A DNA stretch of 64,000 bases from Pseudoalteromonas xiamenensis (GCF_042431545.1 NZ_JBHLYX010000001.1); one strand, 5' to 3'; positions 1-9,399 are shown, counted from the first letter of the stretch. The notes: generated from the sequence alone by a model not told the origin. Program-made: numbers and translations.

Positions 1-287
1 AGACTCACGGTTTGTTTAAGCAATTTGTAGCGGAAGCAAGGCCTAAAGTTGACATCGACAGAGTCGCAACAGGCGAACATTGGTTTGCCCGACAAGCGAT
101 TGAATTAGATCTAGTGGATGAGCTTAAAACGAGTGACGAGCTAATCATTCAGGCAACAAATGATAGTAAAGTACTTAAGGTGCAATTCAAGACGAGAAAG
201 TCACTGCCTGAGCGCTTAGGAGTGAGTGTCGCAGTTACTGTTGAAAAACTGTTTCAATCTGCGCTTAGTCGATTTAAGTATCAGTAA
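1..287 (+). CDS. sohB: SohB, S49-family peptidase (3' end only)
   Basis: C-terminal ~94 residues of SohB, an inner-membrane serine peptidase of family S49 (SppA-like) thought to act on periplasmic or membrane protein remnants. The frame is open from the window edge (complete codons from base 3), so the start, membrane anchor and catalytic residues lie upstream and cannot be judged. It is recognised from the block ATGEHWFARQAIELDLVDE followed by KTSDELI, which matches the end of the S49 domain of SohB. In enterobacteria sohB lies close to topA. Here topA follows about 5 kb later, with a symporter and a large lipoprotein between them. A strong hairpin terminator follows the stop. Confidence 0.85.
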   Translation, partial: THGLFKQFVAEARPKVDIDRVATGEHWFARQAIELDLVDELKTSDELIIQATNDSKVLKVQFKTRKSLPERLGVSVAVTVEKLFQSALSRFKYQ

Positions 288-308
288 ATCTCTTAGTTTC
301 GGACAAGT

Positions 309-338
309 AAAAAAGGCCGTCATGAACGGCCTTTTTTA
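309..338 (+). terminator. Rho-independent terminator of sohB
   Basis: Stem AAAAAGGCCGT (310-320), 5-nt loop, ACGGCCTTTTT (326-336), with a T-rich tail. It lies 22 bases after the sohB stop. Confidence 0.85.
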
Positions 339-412
339 TTCTGATGACCCATCCTAAATAGCGTTGGTAGTTATCAAACTTAGTTTAGGACTCGTCATTC
401 TTTTACAGAAGT

Positions 413-1741
413 TTAAAATTTTGGAGGGTAGTCTTCTAATTGCTTAGCAGCTTCAGGATCGTTAAATGTATCAACGTTAAGTTCCCCTTCGGACTTTGCA
501 ACAACACACGTAACCATACAGTCTCCGGTAATATTTACCGCAGTGCGTGTCATATCGAGCAATCGGTCAACGCCGATGATAATGGCTATACCTTCAACAG
601 GTAAACCAACTTGGTTTAGCACCATTGCAAGCATTATCAGGCCTACACCTGGCACGCCAGCGGTACCAACTGATGCGAGAGTCGCGGTCACGATTACCAT
701 TAAGTAATCTTGAATAGTAAGGTCAATGCCGTAAACCTGTGCAATGAATACCGTTGCAACACCCTGCATGATTGCCGTGCCATCCATATTAATGGTCGCA
801 CCAAGTGGTATAGTAAAAGAAGCGACAGAGTTCTTGGCGCCTAATTTTTTTGTTGCCGTTTCAAGGGTAACGGGCATAGTTGCACTTGAGCTTGATGTAC
901 TAAATGCAAACATACACGCGTCTTCCATTTTCTTTAGGAATATTAATGGATTGAGACCTGTAAGTATTTTTAGAATCAAAGAGTAATTTACAAATGCATG
1001 GAAAAGAAGGGCAGCTACAACGACGCAAAAGTATTTAGCTAAGCTTTTAATAATTGATATTTCAATAGTCGTAAATAACTTAGCCATTAAACAGAATACG
1101 CCATAAGGCGCCAAATTCATCAAAATTGTAACTAGTTTAAGAACGACATTATTCAAATCATCGAAGAGCACCGCGACACGTTTTCCAGATTCACCACTTA
1201 ACGCCATCGCGATACCGAAAAGTAACGCGAATACGATTACTTGCAGCATGTTTCCAGATGCCATTGCATCAATTGGGTTGGTCGGAAACATACCAATAAT
1301 AACATCAACTAGACTTGGCGCTTGTTTTGCCTCATAGCTCGCATCGGTCGGGATAGTGACACCTTCACCTGGCGCAACAATCAGAGCAAAACTGATGGCA
1401 ACAGTGATAGCTATAGCTGTAGTGACCAGATAGAGAAACAGTGATTTTCCACCAAGTCGTCCTAATTTTTTAGGATCACTTAAACTACATGTACCGCAAA
1501 CTAAAGAGATAAAAACGAGAGGCACAACGAGCATTTTTAAGCTGGCAATAAAAATCTGACCGCCAATATTAAATAAGCCATCAACAAAAAAGTTCTTAAC
1601 AGGAAAATCAAAAAGGCCAAGGGGGATAACAATATCTTGTTGATCTCCAAGAATAAACTGGAGGCTAAGACCGATAAGTATACCAAGCAGCATACCTATT
1701 AGAATTTTTGTCGTTAAACTTATTGTTTTCAAATTGGACAT
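413..1741 (-). CDS. Dicarboxylate/amino acid:cation symporter (DAACS/SDF family)
   Basis: Inner-membrane secondary transporter of the Glt/SstT/DctA superfamily, which takes up glutamate, aspartate, serine or C4-dicarboxylates with Na+ or H+. About 442 residues with eight or so membrane segments. The serine-rich re-entrant loop FSTSSSSATMPVT, the GATINMDGTA motif and the VDRLLDMTRTAVNITGD motif of the last helix are all present, so it should be active. The frame extends to a TTG at 1792, but the ATG at 1741 gives the usual short N-terminus (MSNLKTISLTTKIL) and is preferred. Substrate cannot be fixed from sequence; a glutamate/aspartate role is a guess from the family. It is transcribed alone, divergently from the lipoprotein gene. 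Confidence 0.88.
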   Translation of the reverse strand: MSNLKTISLTTKILIGMLLGILIGLSLQFILGDQQDIVIPLGLFDFPVKNFFVDGLFNIGGQIFIASLKMLVVPLVFISLVCGTCSLSDPKKLGRLGGKSLFLYLVTTAIAITVAISFALIVAPGEGVTIPTDASYEAKQAPSLVDVIIGMFPTNPIDAMASGNMLQVIVFALLFGIAMALSGESGKRVAVLFDDLNNVVLKLVTILMNLAPYGVFCLMAKLFTTIEISIIKSLAKYFCVVVAALLFHAFVNYSLILKILTGLNPLIFLKKMEDACMFAFSTSSSSATMPVTLETATKKLGAKNSVASFTIPLGATINMDGTAIMQGVATVFIAQVYGIDLTIQDYLMVIVTATLASVGTAGVPGVGLIMLAMVLNQVGLPVEGIAIIIGVDRLLDMTRTAVNITGDCMVTCVVAKSEGELNVDTFNDPEAAKQLEDYPPKF

Positions 1742-1905
1742 AATTTGTACTAGTTGTTCTTTAAAATCCGTATAGCCTACCAGTCTCGGCAAATTTATAC
1801 AGAAAAAAACGACAATTTCTTAATAAAAAATTGTGATTTTCGAATCCGATATAGGTTAACATTGGTTAATTAAAATAACACGATTGACACTAGGGAGAGG
1901 GTTGA

Positions 1906-4900
1906 ATGCCTTTAATTCGCTGGTTTTTATTACTAACTTTGAGTTTGCTGTTAACGGCGTGTGGTGGTGGTGGAACCATTACCAAAGACACCGGAACGGA
2001 TACGTCTGGGCAGTACACGATTAAAATTGGCTTGCGTGACCAATATGGGCAGTTGTTTTCAGAAACAAACCCAGTCACAGTTTTAAATGAAGGCATTGCA
2101 TTTGCAACCTTGCAAAAAGATGGCAAAGCGCTCTCTGGTGTGGATGTTACATTTGCAGTAGCAGATGCAGGTGAAATAGACCCATCCAATGGTGTTGCAA
2201 AAACAAATGAAGAAGGTGTCGCATCGGTACGTCTGTTAAGCGGCACGACTAAAGGGGCTGGTGTTCTCACCGTTACATATATACCACCATCAAGAGATCC
2301 TCTTATCTTAACGGCTAATTTTGTATCTAATGGTAGTGATCCTGTCTATGCATTGTCTTTATCTTTAACGGATAAAGATGGTCTTCCTTTTAGCGATTTG
2401 AATCCGGTAAGTGCGGCAAACCCTGGTAATATACAAGCAACGTTAAAACGAAATGGTTTACCACTTGAGAAACAACTAATTTCATTTAGCACTGAGTTCG
2501 CGGGTGAAATAAGACCAATATCAGGTATAGCAGAAACGAACATTTTAGGCGTTGCAAGTGCAACCTTAGCAAGTGGATCGGTAAAAGGTGCTGGCAAATT
2601 AGTCGCCACCTACACACCTACGGGAGCTGATGAGATTTCAGCACTGACTACCTTTACCACGCTTGGTGATGGTTTACCTACTCAATCGAATGCTTATCAA
2701 CTGACAATTAAACTACTTCAAAATTGTAATGATGGATGGGATGCTAATCGCAGCGCATTCAAACTAGACCCAACAGACCCGTCAACGGGTTGTAGAATAG
2801 TTAACAATCTAGACTCTACGGTTTTGACAGATGTCTATATCGACCTTGTTTCAAGCCAATCTCAGGTAGGACTAGCAAACCAAATTGTTACTTTAGAAAC
2901 TGATTTAGGTAGTATTTTACCGCAAAGTGGCCGTGTTTTAACGGATGCCTTTGGTGTTGGCCTAGTGAAACTACAACCAGACAATAGCGGCGGTGCTGGG
3001 ACTATTTCTGCTAAGTATGACACCGCTGAAGGTATCGTAAACTTTTCGTTCGGTACAGCAGACCTTGTTCTTACTATCGACAATGGTCTGAAAACGAATT
3101 CAAACGGCACCGTCGTGCCACTGAAAGCAGGCGGAAGTACAATTGTATCAGTAACGCTTAAAAACAAATCCGGTGATTTATATACCCTGCCAACAGACGT
3201 GCAGTTTGCATCTACCTGTGCGGCGCAAGATAAAGCAGTGTTAGATACGACTGTTAAATCGTCTGCCGGGGTTGCAACGGCAACTTACCGCGCGTCGGGT
3301 TGTGACATCGTCGACCCAGTCGTTGTATCTGTTGAAACGGGTGGAAGAAATTTTAGTGGTGTGACCCAAATTCCAGTTGAAAATGCCGCGGTGCAGTCTA
3401 TTCGTTTTGTAAAAGCAGACCCAGAATTTATTGCGTTACCACCAGGTGAGGGCGGCGTACCGACTCAGTCTCAGGTGAGTTTCAAACTTATTGATGAAGA
3501 TGGAAATCCTGTTCGTCAAGAAAGAATTGATTTTAAATTTGCAGACAGTACGGGTAAAGCGGGTTTAACTCAAACTTCGGCTAGTACAGACAATAATGGT
3601 CTGGTTCAGACAGTCGTAACTTCGGGGGTTGTTCCGGGGCCATTAGTTGTGGAAGCCTGTCATATTCCAAAAGCAATTCTTTCGCAATTGGGTGAAAACG
3701 ACGACGCAACGTGTTGGCAAGAGTTTTTTGATCGTTGTACTGATTCAGATACATCCAATAATGCAGGTTGCCCTTCGGGTGAAATTAAATTAGTGCCAGT
3801 GGCTGAGCAAGTCTCGTCGGTTTCGTCAAAATTGACGCTAAGCTCTGGAGTTACGGATCAAAATAGTTTTGATGCCAGTCCAACAACATTCAATACGAAT
3901 TCTCTTAATTACAACGGCGTAACCACAAATATCTCAATTTATTTTGGCGATCAATTTAATCATTTAAGTGGTGATGGCGTAGTAGCAACTGTATACGCTG
4001 AAGCAGGCGTAGTAGGTAAAATTGATGGCGAACAAGGAACTCCTACCTTTGAGTGTCAGACAACGGATGCGGTTTGTAATTTAACTTGGCGTAGCCAAGG
4101 GGAACGTCCATTTAGTGCATCAAAGTGGAAAAATAAAATTTCAGACGTTTGTGACCCATACTTTGGTGTAGCTGCACCGTGTATTGGTGGGTTGCCGCAA
4201 ACGATTACTGAGGCTGGTGTAACGCGCAAAGTCATTCCAGCAGGTCGAGTATCTGTACTTGTTACTGCAAAAGGTCAGGAAACGTTCGTTGATAAACCAT
4301 CGAGTGGTGGGGTTACACGTACAAATGGCCTATTTGACGAAGGTGAATATTTCCCGGCATTTGACCTTCCAGAGGCATTTAACGACTACAACGAAGATGG
4401 TAAATTTAGCAGTCAGGATTGTGGTGGAAGTGCAACAACAGGTCCATGTTCACCAGCAGGTAGTGATGGCGGCCACGACGAAATTTTTATAGATAGAAAT
4501 AGCAACGGGGTGCATGACGGCGCTGATGGCAAGTACAATGGCCTTTTATGTAGTGCAGCAGCTTTGGCTGCAAATGCATGTACTCGCGAACTTATTGATG
4601 TTCGTAGACAATTTGAACTAGTGATGTCGGGAGATGTTCCTTTCGTACGTTTCGCAGTGAGTTCTAGCGGTAATCCTTCGTGTTCGAGTGTTGCTGGTTT
4701 AGTGTTAGAAAGCTCAAATGATGCTGCGTATTGTGACGTAAAAAGTATCGATTTGTCTCTAACTGGTGGCACGACCGGTGCCACTGTGTATGTTTTCTTC
4801 TCGGATATTAATAACAACCCGTTGCCAGCAGGTACAGAAGTATCATTGTCTGCAAGCAATGGAGATTTTGAAGTGACGACCTTAAGTGATCTTGTACCAA

Positions 4901-5070
4901 ATACGAATAGTCGGACAACACAGTATGCGGTTGCAACAATTACCCGCGAAAGTGAGGGTAATTCGGACTTTTCAGGATCGCTTAGTATTCGGTTCGAGAT
5001 CCCTTCACCTGTTGAAGGCGGTGAAGCGACGACGGTTAGCTTCGGTATTCCGGTTCTGGATGATAGATAA
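1906..5070 (+). CDS. Large Ig-like-domain lipoprotein (Big_1/invasin-type repeats)
   Basis: 1054-residue predicted lipoprotein. The signal peptide MPLIRWFLLLTLSLLLTAC ends in a lipobox (LTAC, Cys19) followed by GGGG, so it should be lipid-anchored and, with Gly at +2, sent to the outer membrane. Two clear tandem Big_1-like repeats (about residues 35-130 and 145-240) share the pattern of a '-DGLPFSDLNPV-' start, 'GEI.P..G.A.TN..GVA' and 'KGAG.L..TY' end. A degenerate third follows (about 310-385), and later segments repeat the 'D..G.PV' and 'TD..G' themes. Two Asp-rich loops (DYNEDGKFSSQDC and DRNSNGVHDGADG, about residues 825-875) look like EF-hand-type Ca2+ sites. Such proteins are adhesins or surface scaffolds in other species; the function here is inferred only. 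The start has a strong purine-rich RBS (GGGAGAGGG). It stands alone with its own terminator. Confidence 0.75.
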   Translation: MPLIRWFLLLTLSLLLTACGGGGTITKDTGTDTSGQYTIKIGLRDQYGQLFSETNPVTVLNEGIAFATLQKDGKALSGVDVTFAVADAGEIDPSNGVAKTNEEGVASVRLLSGTTKGAGVLTVTYIPPSRDPLILTANFVSNGSDPVYALSLSLTDKDGLPFSDLNPVSAANPGNIQATLKRNGLPLEKQLISFSTEFAGEIRPISGIAETNILGVASATLASGSVKGAGKLVATYTPTGADEISALTTFTTLGDGLPTQSNAYQLTIKLLQNCNDGWDANRSAFKLDPTDPSTGCRIVNNLDSTVLTDVYIDLVSSQSQVGLANQIVTLETDLGSILPQSGRVLTDAFGVGLVKLQPDNSGGAGTISAKYDTAEGIVNFSFGTADLVLTIDNGLKTNSNGTVVPLKAGGSTIVSVTLKNKSGDLYTLPTDVQFASTCAAQDKAVLDTTVKSSAGVATATYRASGCDIVDPVVVSVETGGRNFSGVTQIPVENAAVQSIRFVKADPEFIALPPGEGGVPTQSQVSFKLIDEDGNPVRQERIDFKFADSTGKAGLTQTSASTDNNGLVQTVVTSGVVPGPLVVEACHIPKAILSQLGENDDATCWQEFFDRCTDSDTSNNAGCPSGEIKLVPVAEQVSSVSSKLTLSSGVTDQNSFDASPTTFNTNSLNYNGVTTNISIYFGDQFNHLSGDGVVATVYAEAGVVGKIDGEQGTPTFECQTTDAVCNLTWRSQGERPFSASKWKNKISDVCDPYFGVAAPCIGGLPQTITEAGVTRKVIPAGRVSVLVTAKGQETFVDKPSSGGVTRTNGLFDEGEYFPAFDLPEAFNDYNEDGKFSSQDCGGSATTGPCSPAGSDGGHDEIFIDRNSNGVHDGADGKYNGLLCSAAALAANACTRELIDVRRQFELVMSGDVPFVRFAVSSSGNPSCSSVAGLVLESSNDAAYCDVKSIDLSLTGGTTGATVYVFFSDINNNPLPAGTEVSLSASNGDFEVTTLSDLVPNTNSRTTQYAVATITRESEGNSDFSGSLSIRFEIPSPVEGGEATTVSFGIPVLDDR

Positions 5071-5091
5071 TCTAAACTGATGTTTATGCTA

Positions 5092-5124
5092 GAAAGCCAA
5101 CTGTTGAAGTTGGCTTTTTTGTTT
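5092..5124 (+). terminator. Terminator of the Ig-like lipoprotein gene
   Basis: Stem AAAGCCAAC (5093-5101), 7-nt loop, GTTGGCTTT (5109-5117), then TTTG and a T run. Confidence 0.85.
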
Positions 5125-5162
5125 CAATTTCGCTATAGTCCCGCGCTTTCACTTGAATGTCA

Positions 5163-5205
5163 CTGAATTGCACAAATATAAAACAAAAGTTGTGCATTAA
5201 TTCAG
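5163..5205. repeat. Inverted repeat upstream of topA
   Basis: Arms CTGAATT-GCACAA (5163-5175) and TTGTGC-ATT-AATTCAG (5190-5205) are complementary apart from a 3-nt bulge, with a 14-nt AT-rich spacer. It lies about 120-160 bases before topA. No T-run follows, so it is not an ordinary terminator; it could be an operator or a cruciform-prone element. Confidence 0.5.
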
Positions 5206-5325
5206 TTATCGTCTAAAAGATTGTATTTAAAGCTTGTAACAATAGGTGATTGTAGATATACCTATAAATAATAACCGCTCGGACTCGAGCGCAACTACAT
5301 GAATTGGGATATAAAATAAGCAACC

Positions 5326-7974
5326 ATGGGCAGATCGCTAGTAATCGTTGAGTCACCAGCAAAGGCTAAAACCATCAATAAATATCTAGGCAAAGACTTT
5401 ATTGTGAAGTCCAGTGTTGGGCATATTCGCGACTTGCCAACGTCAGGCTCTGGTAAGTCAAAAGGTGGTAGTGCAACAAAAAGCGCAGCTGAAGTGCGTA
5501 AGATGTCACCTGAAGAAAAAGCGGAATATAAAAAGAAGAAAGATTACGTAAATCTTGTTGCGCGCATGGGCATCGACCCTGAAAAAGGGTGGGAGCCGCA
5601 TTACGAAGTGCTGCCAGGCAAAGAGAAAGTCGTTCAAGAACTGAAAAAACTAGCCGAAGATGCAGACCAAGTCTATCTCGCAACCGATTTGGACCGCGAA
5701 GGGGAAGCAATTGCGTGGCATTTACAGCAAATCATTGGCGGTGAAGATACCAAATACCGTCGAGTAGTATTCAACGAGATTACCAAAAATGCGATTACGC
5801 AGGCCTTTGAACACCCAGGTGATGTCAATACCGATATGGTTAATGCCCAACAGGCTCGTCGATTCTTAGACCGTGTTGTTGGTTTTATGGTTTCGCCTCT
5901 TTTGTGGCAAAAAGTCGCTCGAGGACTGTCAGCCGGCCGTGTTCAATCAGTAGCTGTTAAATTGTTGGTCGAGCGTGAGCGTGAAATTAAGGCGTTCATA
6001 CCTGAAGAGTTTTGGGATGTTCACGCAAACGTTCAATCGAGTTCCGATGATATCCGACTAGAAGTAACAAAATACCAAAGTAAAGCGTTCAAGCCAGTCA
6101 ATGAAGCGCAGGCGATGGAAGCGGTTAATCGGTTGAAAGTATCAACGTTTACGGTCTCTGAAGTTGAAGAAAAGCCTAGCAAGAGCAAACCTTCTGCACC
6201 GTTTATTACGTCAACGATGCAGCAGGCTGCAAGCACGCGTTTAGGTTATGGTGTTAAAAAGACCATGATGCTAGCGCAGCGTCTTTACGAAGCGGGTTTT
6301 ATCACGTACATGCGTACAGACTCTACCAACTTGTCTGGAGAAGCGGTAAGTATGTGTCGTGATTATATTGCGAACGAGTTTGGTGATAAATACTTACCAA
6401 ATGAGCCTATTCGTTATAGCTCCAAAGATGGTGCGCAAGAGGCTCACGAAGCTATTCGACCGTCTAACGTTGCAATATTGTCAGGGCATCTTGATGGTGT
6501 TGAAGCCGATGCGAAGAAATTATATGAACTGATTTGGCGTCAGTTTGTTGCGTGCCAAATGGTGCCAGCTGAATACGACTTAACCACATTGACTGTTGCT
6601 GCAGCCGATTACACATTGAAAGCAAAAGGTCGCGTGCTTCGATTTGATGGTTGGACTCGCGTACAGCCCGCACTTCGTAAGAAAAATGATGAGGATCAAG
6701 CTTTGCCAGCGGTATCCGTTGGTCAAACGCTTAATCTGATTGAACTCGATCCTAAGCAACATTTTACTAAACCGCCTGCGCGATTCAGTGAAGCGAGTTT
6801 GGTAAAAGAATTAGAAAAGCGTGGAATTGGGCGTCCGTCTACGTATGCGTCGATTATTTCAACTATTCAAGAACGTGGCTACGTTCGTGTTGAAAACCGC
6901 CGTTTTTACGCAGAAAAAATGGGCGAAATTGTAACTGACCGTTTAATCGAAAATTTTGATGAACTGATGGACTACGATTTCACTGCGAAAATGGAAGGTC
7001 GTCTAGACGATATCGCAGAAGGTGAGCTAGTTTGGACAAACGTTTTAGACAGCTTCTACGCCGATTTTTCTACACAGTTGAACAAAGCTCAATTGGAAGA
7101 AGATGAAGGTGGCATGCGTCAAAATGTCATGGTTGAAACCGACATCGATTGTCCTACTTGTGGTAGAAAAATGGGGATTCGTACAGCATCAACAGGTGTG
7201 TTTTTAGGCTGTACAGGCTATAACTTACCTCCAAAAGAACGTTGCACGACCACGATGAACTTAGTGCCAGGTACTGAAGCTGTCGTTGCGACATCCGAGG
7301 AAGAATCGGAAGAGCAGGAAACGTTGTCATTGATGCAAATGAAGCGTTGTCCTATATGCGAAACAGCGATGGATTCTTACCTTATTGACGAAAACCGTAA
7401 ACTACATGTGTGCGGTAATAACCCAGGCTGTAAAGGCTATTTGGTCGAAGAAGGTAGCTTTAGAATTAAAGGTTACGACGGCCCAACAATCGAGTGCGAC
7501 AAATGCAGTTCTGAAATGCAGTTGAAGTCAGGGCGATTTGGTAAGTACTTTGGGTGTACAAATACAGAGTGTAAAAATACGCGTAAGCTTCTGAAAAATG
7601 GCGAAGCAGCACCACCGAAGGAAGATCCAGTACATTTACCTGAGTTGCCTTGTGAAAAATCAGATGCCTATTTTGTTTTAAGAGATGGTGCCTCAGGTAT
7701 ATTCTTAGCAGCTCATAACTTCCCTAAGTCACGAGAGACTCGAGCGCCTAAAGTCTCAGAATTGGTTCGTTTCAAAGAGCGTTTATCGCCAAAGTTTGTT
7801 TACTTAACTGAGGCGCCTGAGAAGGATGATGATGGAAATGAAAGCATTGTTCGTTACTCACGTAAATCAAAAACGCAGTATGTTATGACCGAAGTTGATG
7901 GAAAAGCGACTGGTTGGAAGGCCACTTACGAAAATGGTAAATGGGTCGAAGATAAGCCGACCAAGAAGAAATAA
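5326..7974 (+). CDS. topA: DNA topoisomerase I (TopA)
   Basis: Type IA topoisomerase that relaxes negative supercoils by passing a strand through a transient single-strand break. 882 residues, close to the 865 of E. coli. The Toprim domain starts at residue 1 (SLVIVESPAKAKTI) and carries ATDLDREGEA. The catalytic tyrosine is Tyr328 in ITYMRTDST. C-terminally there are three four-cysteine zinc-finger modules (CPTC, CPIC and CDKC starts, about residues 605-760), then a basic tail ending PTKKK. Between the first Toprim strands and the conserved core there is a Lys/Ser-rich insert (about residues 44-70), common in gammaproteobacterial TopA. It is transcribed alone, with a terminator on each side. 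Confidence 0.97.
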   Translation: MGRSLVIVESPAKAKTINKYLGKDFIVKSSVGHIRDLPTSGSGKSKGGSATKSAAEVRKMSPEEKAEYKKKKDYVNLVARMGIDPEKGWEPHYEVLPGKEKVVQELKKLAEDADQVYLATDLDREGEAIAWHLQQIIGGEDTKYRRVVFNEITKNAITQAFEHPGDVNTDMVNAQQARRFLDRVVGFMVSPLLWQKVARGLSAGRVQSVAVKLLVEREREIKAFIPEEFWDVHANVQSSSDDIRLEVTKYQSKAFKPVNEAQAMEAVNRLKVSTFTVSEVEEKPSKSKPSAPFITSTMQQAASTRLGYGVKKTMMLAQRLYEAGFITYMRTDSTNLSGEAVSMCRDYIANEFGDKYLPNEPIRYSSKDGAQEAHEAIRPSNVAILSGHLDGVEADAKKLYELIWRQFVACQMVPAEYDLTTLTVAAADYTLKAKGRVLRFDGWTRVQPALRKKNDEDQALPAVSVGQTLNLIELDPKQHFTKPPARFSEASLVKELEKRGIGRPSTYASIISTIQERGYVRVENRRFYAEKMGEIVTDRLIENFDELMDYDFTAKMEGRLDDIAEGELVWTNVLDSFYADFSTQLNKAQLEEDEGGMRQNVMVETDIDCPTCGRKMGIRTASTGVFLGCTGYNLPPKERCTTTMNLVPGTEAVVATSEEESEEQETLSLMQMKRCPICETAMDSYLIDENRKLHVCGNNPGCKGYLVEEGSFRIKGYDGPTIECDKCSSEMQLKSGRFGKYFGCTNTECKNTRKLLKNGEAAPPKEDPVHLPELPCEKSDAYFVLRDGASGIFLAAHNFPKSRETRAPKVSELVRFKERLSPKFVYLTEAPEKDDDGNESIVRYSRKSKTQYVMTEVDGKATGWKATYENGKWVEDKPTKKK

Positions 7975-8010
7975 AAAAAGAAAGGCCGCAGTTGTGGCCT
8001 TTCTTTTTTG
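7975..8010 (+). terminator. Terminator of topA
   Basis: Long A-rich stem AAAGAAAGGCC pairs with GGCCTTTCTTT around a small loop and ends in a T run. It begins directly after the topA stop. It may also serve the leftward DUF3307 gene that ends at 8045. Confidence 0.85.
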
Positions 8011-8044
8011 TCATTTTAATCCGGTTTTTGCAAAGCTAACTCGA

Positions 8045-8791
8045 CTAAGCAATTAGGCTTTTAGCAATAACGCCAATCGCTAACGTTAACGCGGTACTGA
8101 GTAATGTACCAAGCATCACGTATTCTGTAAGTCGCTTGTCTTTTGCCTGGGTTAAATCCCCAAAGCGGAATACAGACTTCGCCGCGAGAATGAATCCAAC
8201 AGCAGCATAACTATCCACCAATATAAACGTCAGTATTAAGAAACGTTCAAGAAAACCAATGTATTGCCCTGCATTTGGTAAACCATCGTCTAACGTATTT
8301 ATCCAAGGCCATTTAGACAGACTTATCGAAATAAATACTGATGCAGGTGACGTAATAAGGAGATAGGCGATGAGGATGACCCAAGCTTTGGAAAAAGGTG
8401 ATTGAGGCTTATTAGGCATGCTAAACCAGTCACTTTCACAGCTTATCCATGCACACACAATTATGATGGCTAGGTGCGCAGTTTGATCAAGTAAAAATGC
8501 AGCTATGGTTCCTTTGGAAAACGATTTTGCCACGTCGATGAAATAGTGTGAACTCGTAATTAATGCTGCACACATTACTGCGTTTGACCAATTTTCCCAA
8601 CCAAGCGTGTATTCCCAACATAGAATAGTAATGAAGCTAAACAAGCCATGCAGGCAGGCATGGATCCTCAACTTTTTCGATTGAAAATGATATCGATTTC
8701 TATCGAGAACCCAAGAAAAAGGTTGTAGATAGAAATCGACCACAAGGTGAGTGAATATCAAAGGCAATAGCAAAAGATAGAATTCATTCAT
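8045..8791 (-). CDS. DUF3307 family membrane protein
   Basis: 248-residue polytopic membrane protein with about five to six hydrophobic segments. The N-terminus (LLLPLIFTHLVVDFYLQPF) has the His/Asp pattern of DUF3307 proteins. The rest has segments such as AVMCAALITSSHYFIDVA and a C-terminal hydrophobic stretch of about 20 residues. No biochemical function is known to me for this family. Its ATG overlaps the stop of the upstream SatD-like gene by 4 bases (ATGA), so the two are almost certainly translated together. The pairing suggests a membrane partner or effector for the SatD-like protein (inference). Alternative: an unrelated membrane enzyme that only shares the transcript. Confidence 0.7.
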   Translation of the reverse strand: MNEFYLLLLPLIFTHLVVDFYLQPFSWVLDRNRYHFQSKKLRIHACLHGLFSFITILCWEYTLGWENWSNAVMCAALITSSHYFIDVAKSFSKGTIAAFLLDQTAHLAIIIVCAWISCESDWFSMPNKPQSPFSKAWVILIAYLLITSPASVFISISLSKWPWINTLDDGLPNAGQYIGFLERFLILTFILVDSYAAVGFILAAKSVFRFGDLTQAKDKRLTEYVMLGTLLSTALTLAIGVIAKSLIA

Positions 8792-9399
8792 TTTAACTGT
8801 GTGTCCCTACTTAATTCTAAAAACCGTTCAATGAATTGATAGTTTCCTAAATTCAATAATTTTGTTGCGTTTACTCGGCTGGTTCCTAGCAACTCTGCGA
8901 GTTTATAATGGTCATCAGCCTGTCGAGAAATATAATAATAGAGCGCTTTTGCTTGCTTTACGGTGGTTTCGCCAACTAGGTGGTCAATGAGTTGTATATT
9001 TAACTCAAAATGAGGGCATAGTTCAGTTCCGTACTGTTGATACCGTAACGCGAATGGCTTCATTTGGTCTAATCCTTGCCCTGAATGGACAAAAGCCCAT
9101 CCCGTAGAGGTTGCTAGAGGGCTTTTTAGTTGTTCTACGGGCCCCTCAGCGATACTTAATCTTACATCGCTACCACAAGCGCGAACAATAAGTCTCAAAG
9201 CGATAGCGACTTCGAAAACACTTGTTGATGTAGGGGTATAGAGTTGAAATCCATCTCCACGAAAGAAGTAATATTGATATTGGGCGCTCTGCGCCAGAAA
9301 TTCAAACCATTCGTTTAGTTGATTGATGATTTCTGTTAGTTTGTCCTTTGACAACTTTTGGGAGTTAATTATATCTCCGCTAATCACGGTTCCATTCAT
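8788..9399 (-). CDS. SatD-like protein with C-terminal HTH-like segment
   Basis: 203-residue cytoplasmic protein. The N-terminus (VISGDIINSQKLSKDKL) is the signature of the SatD family, named from an acid-tolerance locus of Streptococcus. Around residues 45-60 is YYFFRGDGFQLY, whose RGDGFQ turn recalls the GD-F motif of nucleotide-cyclase-fold domains such as class III cyclases and GGDEF; this likeness is my own reading, not a database match. The last ~50 residues (DDHYKLAELLGTSRVNATKLL) resemble a helix-turn-helix that may bind DNA or RNA. It is first in a two-gene leftward unit with the DUF3307 membrane gene. Role unknown; a sensor/regulator coupled to a membrane protein is the working idea. 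Confidence 0.65.
   Translation of the reverse strand: MNGTVISGDIINSQKLSKDKLTEIINQLNEWFEFLAQSAQYQYYFFRGDGFQLYTPTSTSVFEVAIALRLIVRACGSDVRLSIAEGPVEQLKSPLATSTGWAFVHSGQGLDQMKPFALRYQQYGTELCPHFELNIQLIDHLVGETTVKQAKALYYYISRQADDHYKLAELLGTSRVNATKLLNLGNYQFIERFLELSRDTQLK

Noticed and set aside
4413..4859. 148-codon leftward frame within the Ig-like lipoprotein gene
   Set aside because: Shadow of the lipoprotein gene. No RBS and no recognisable domain.
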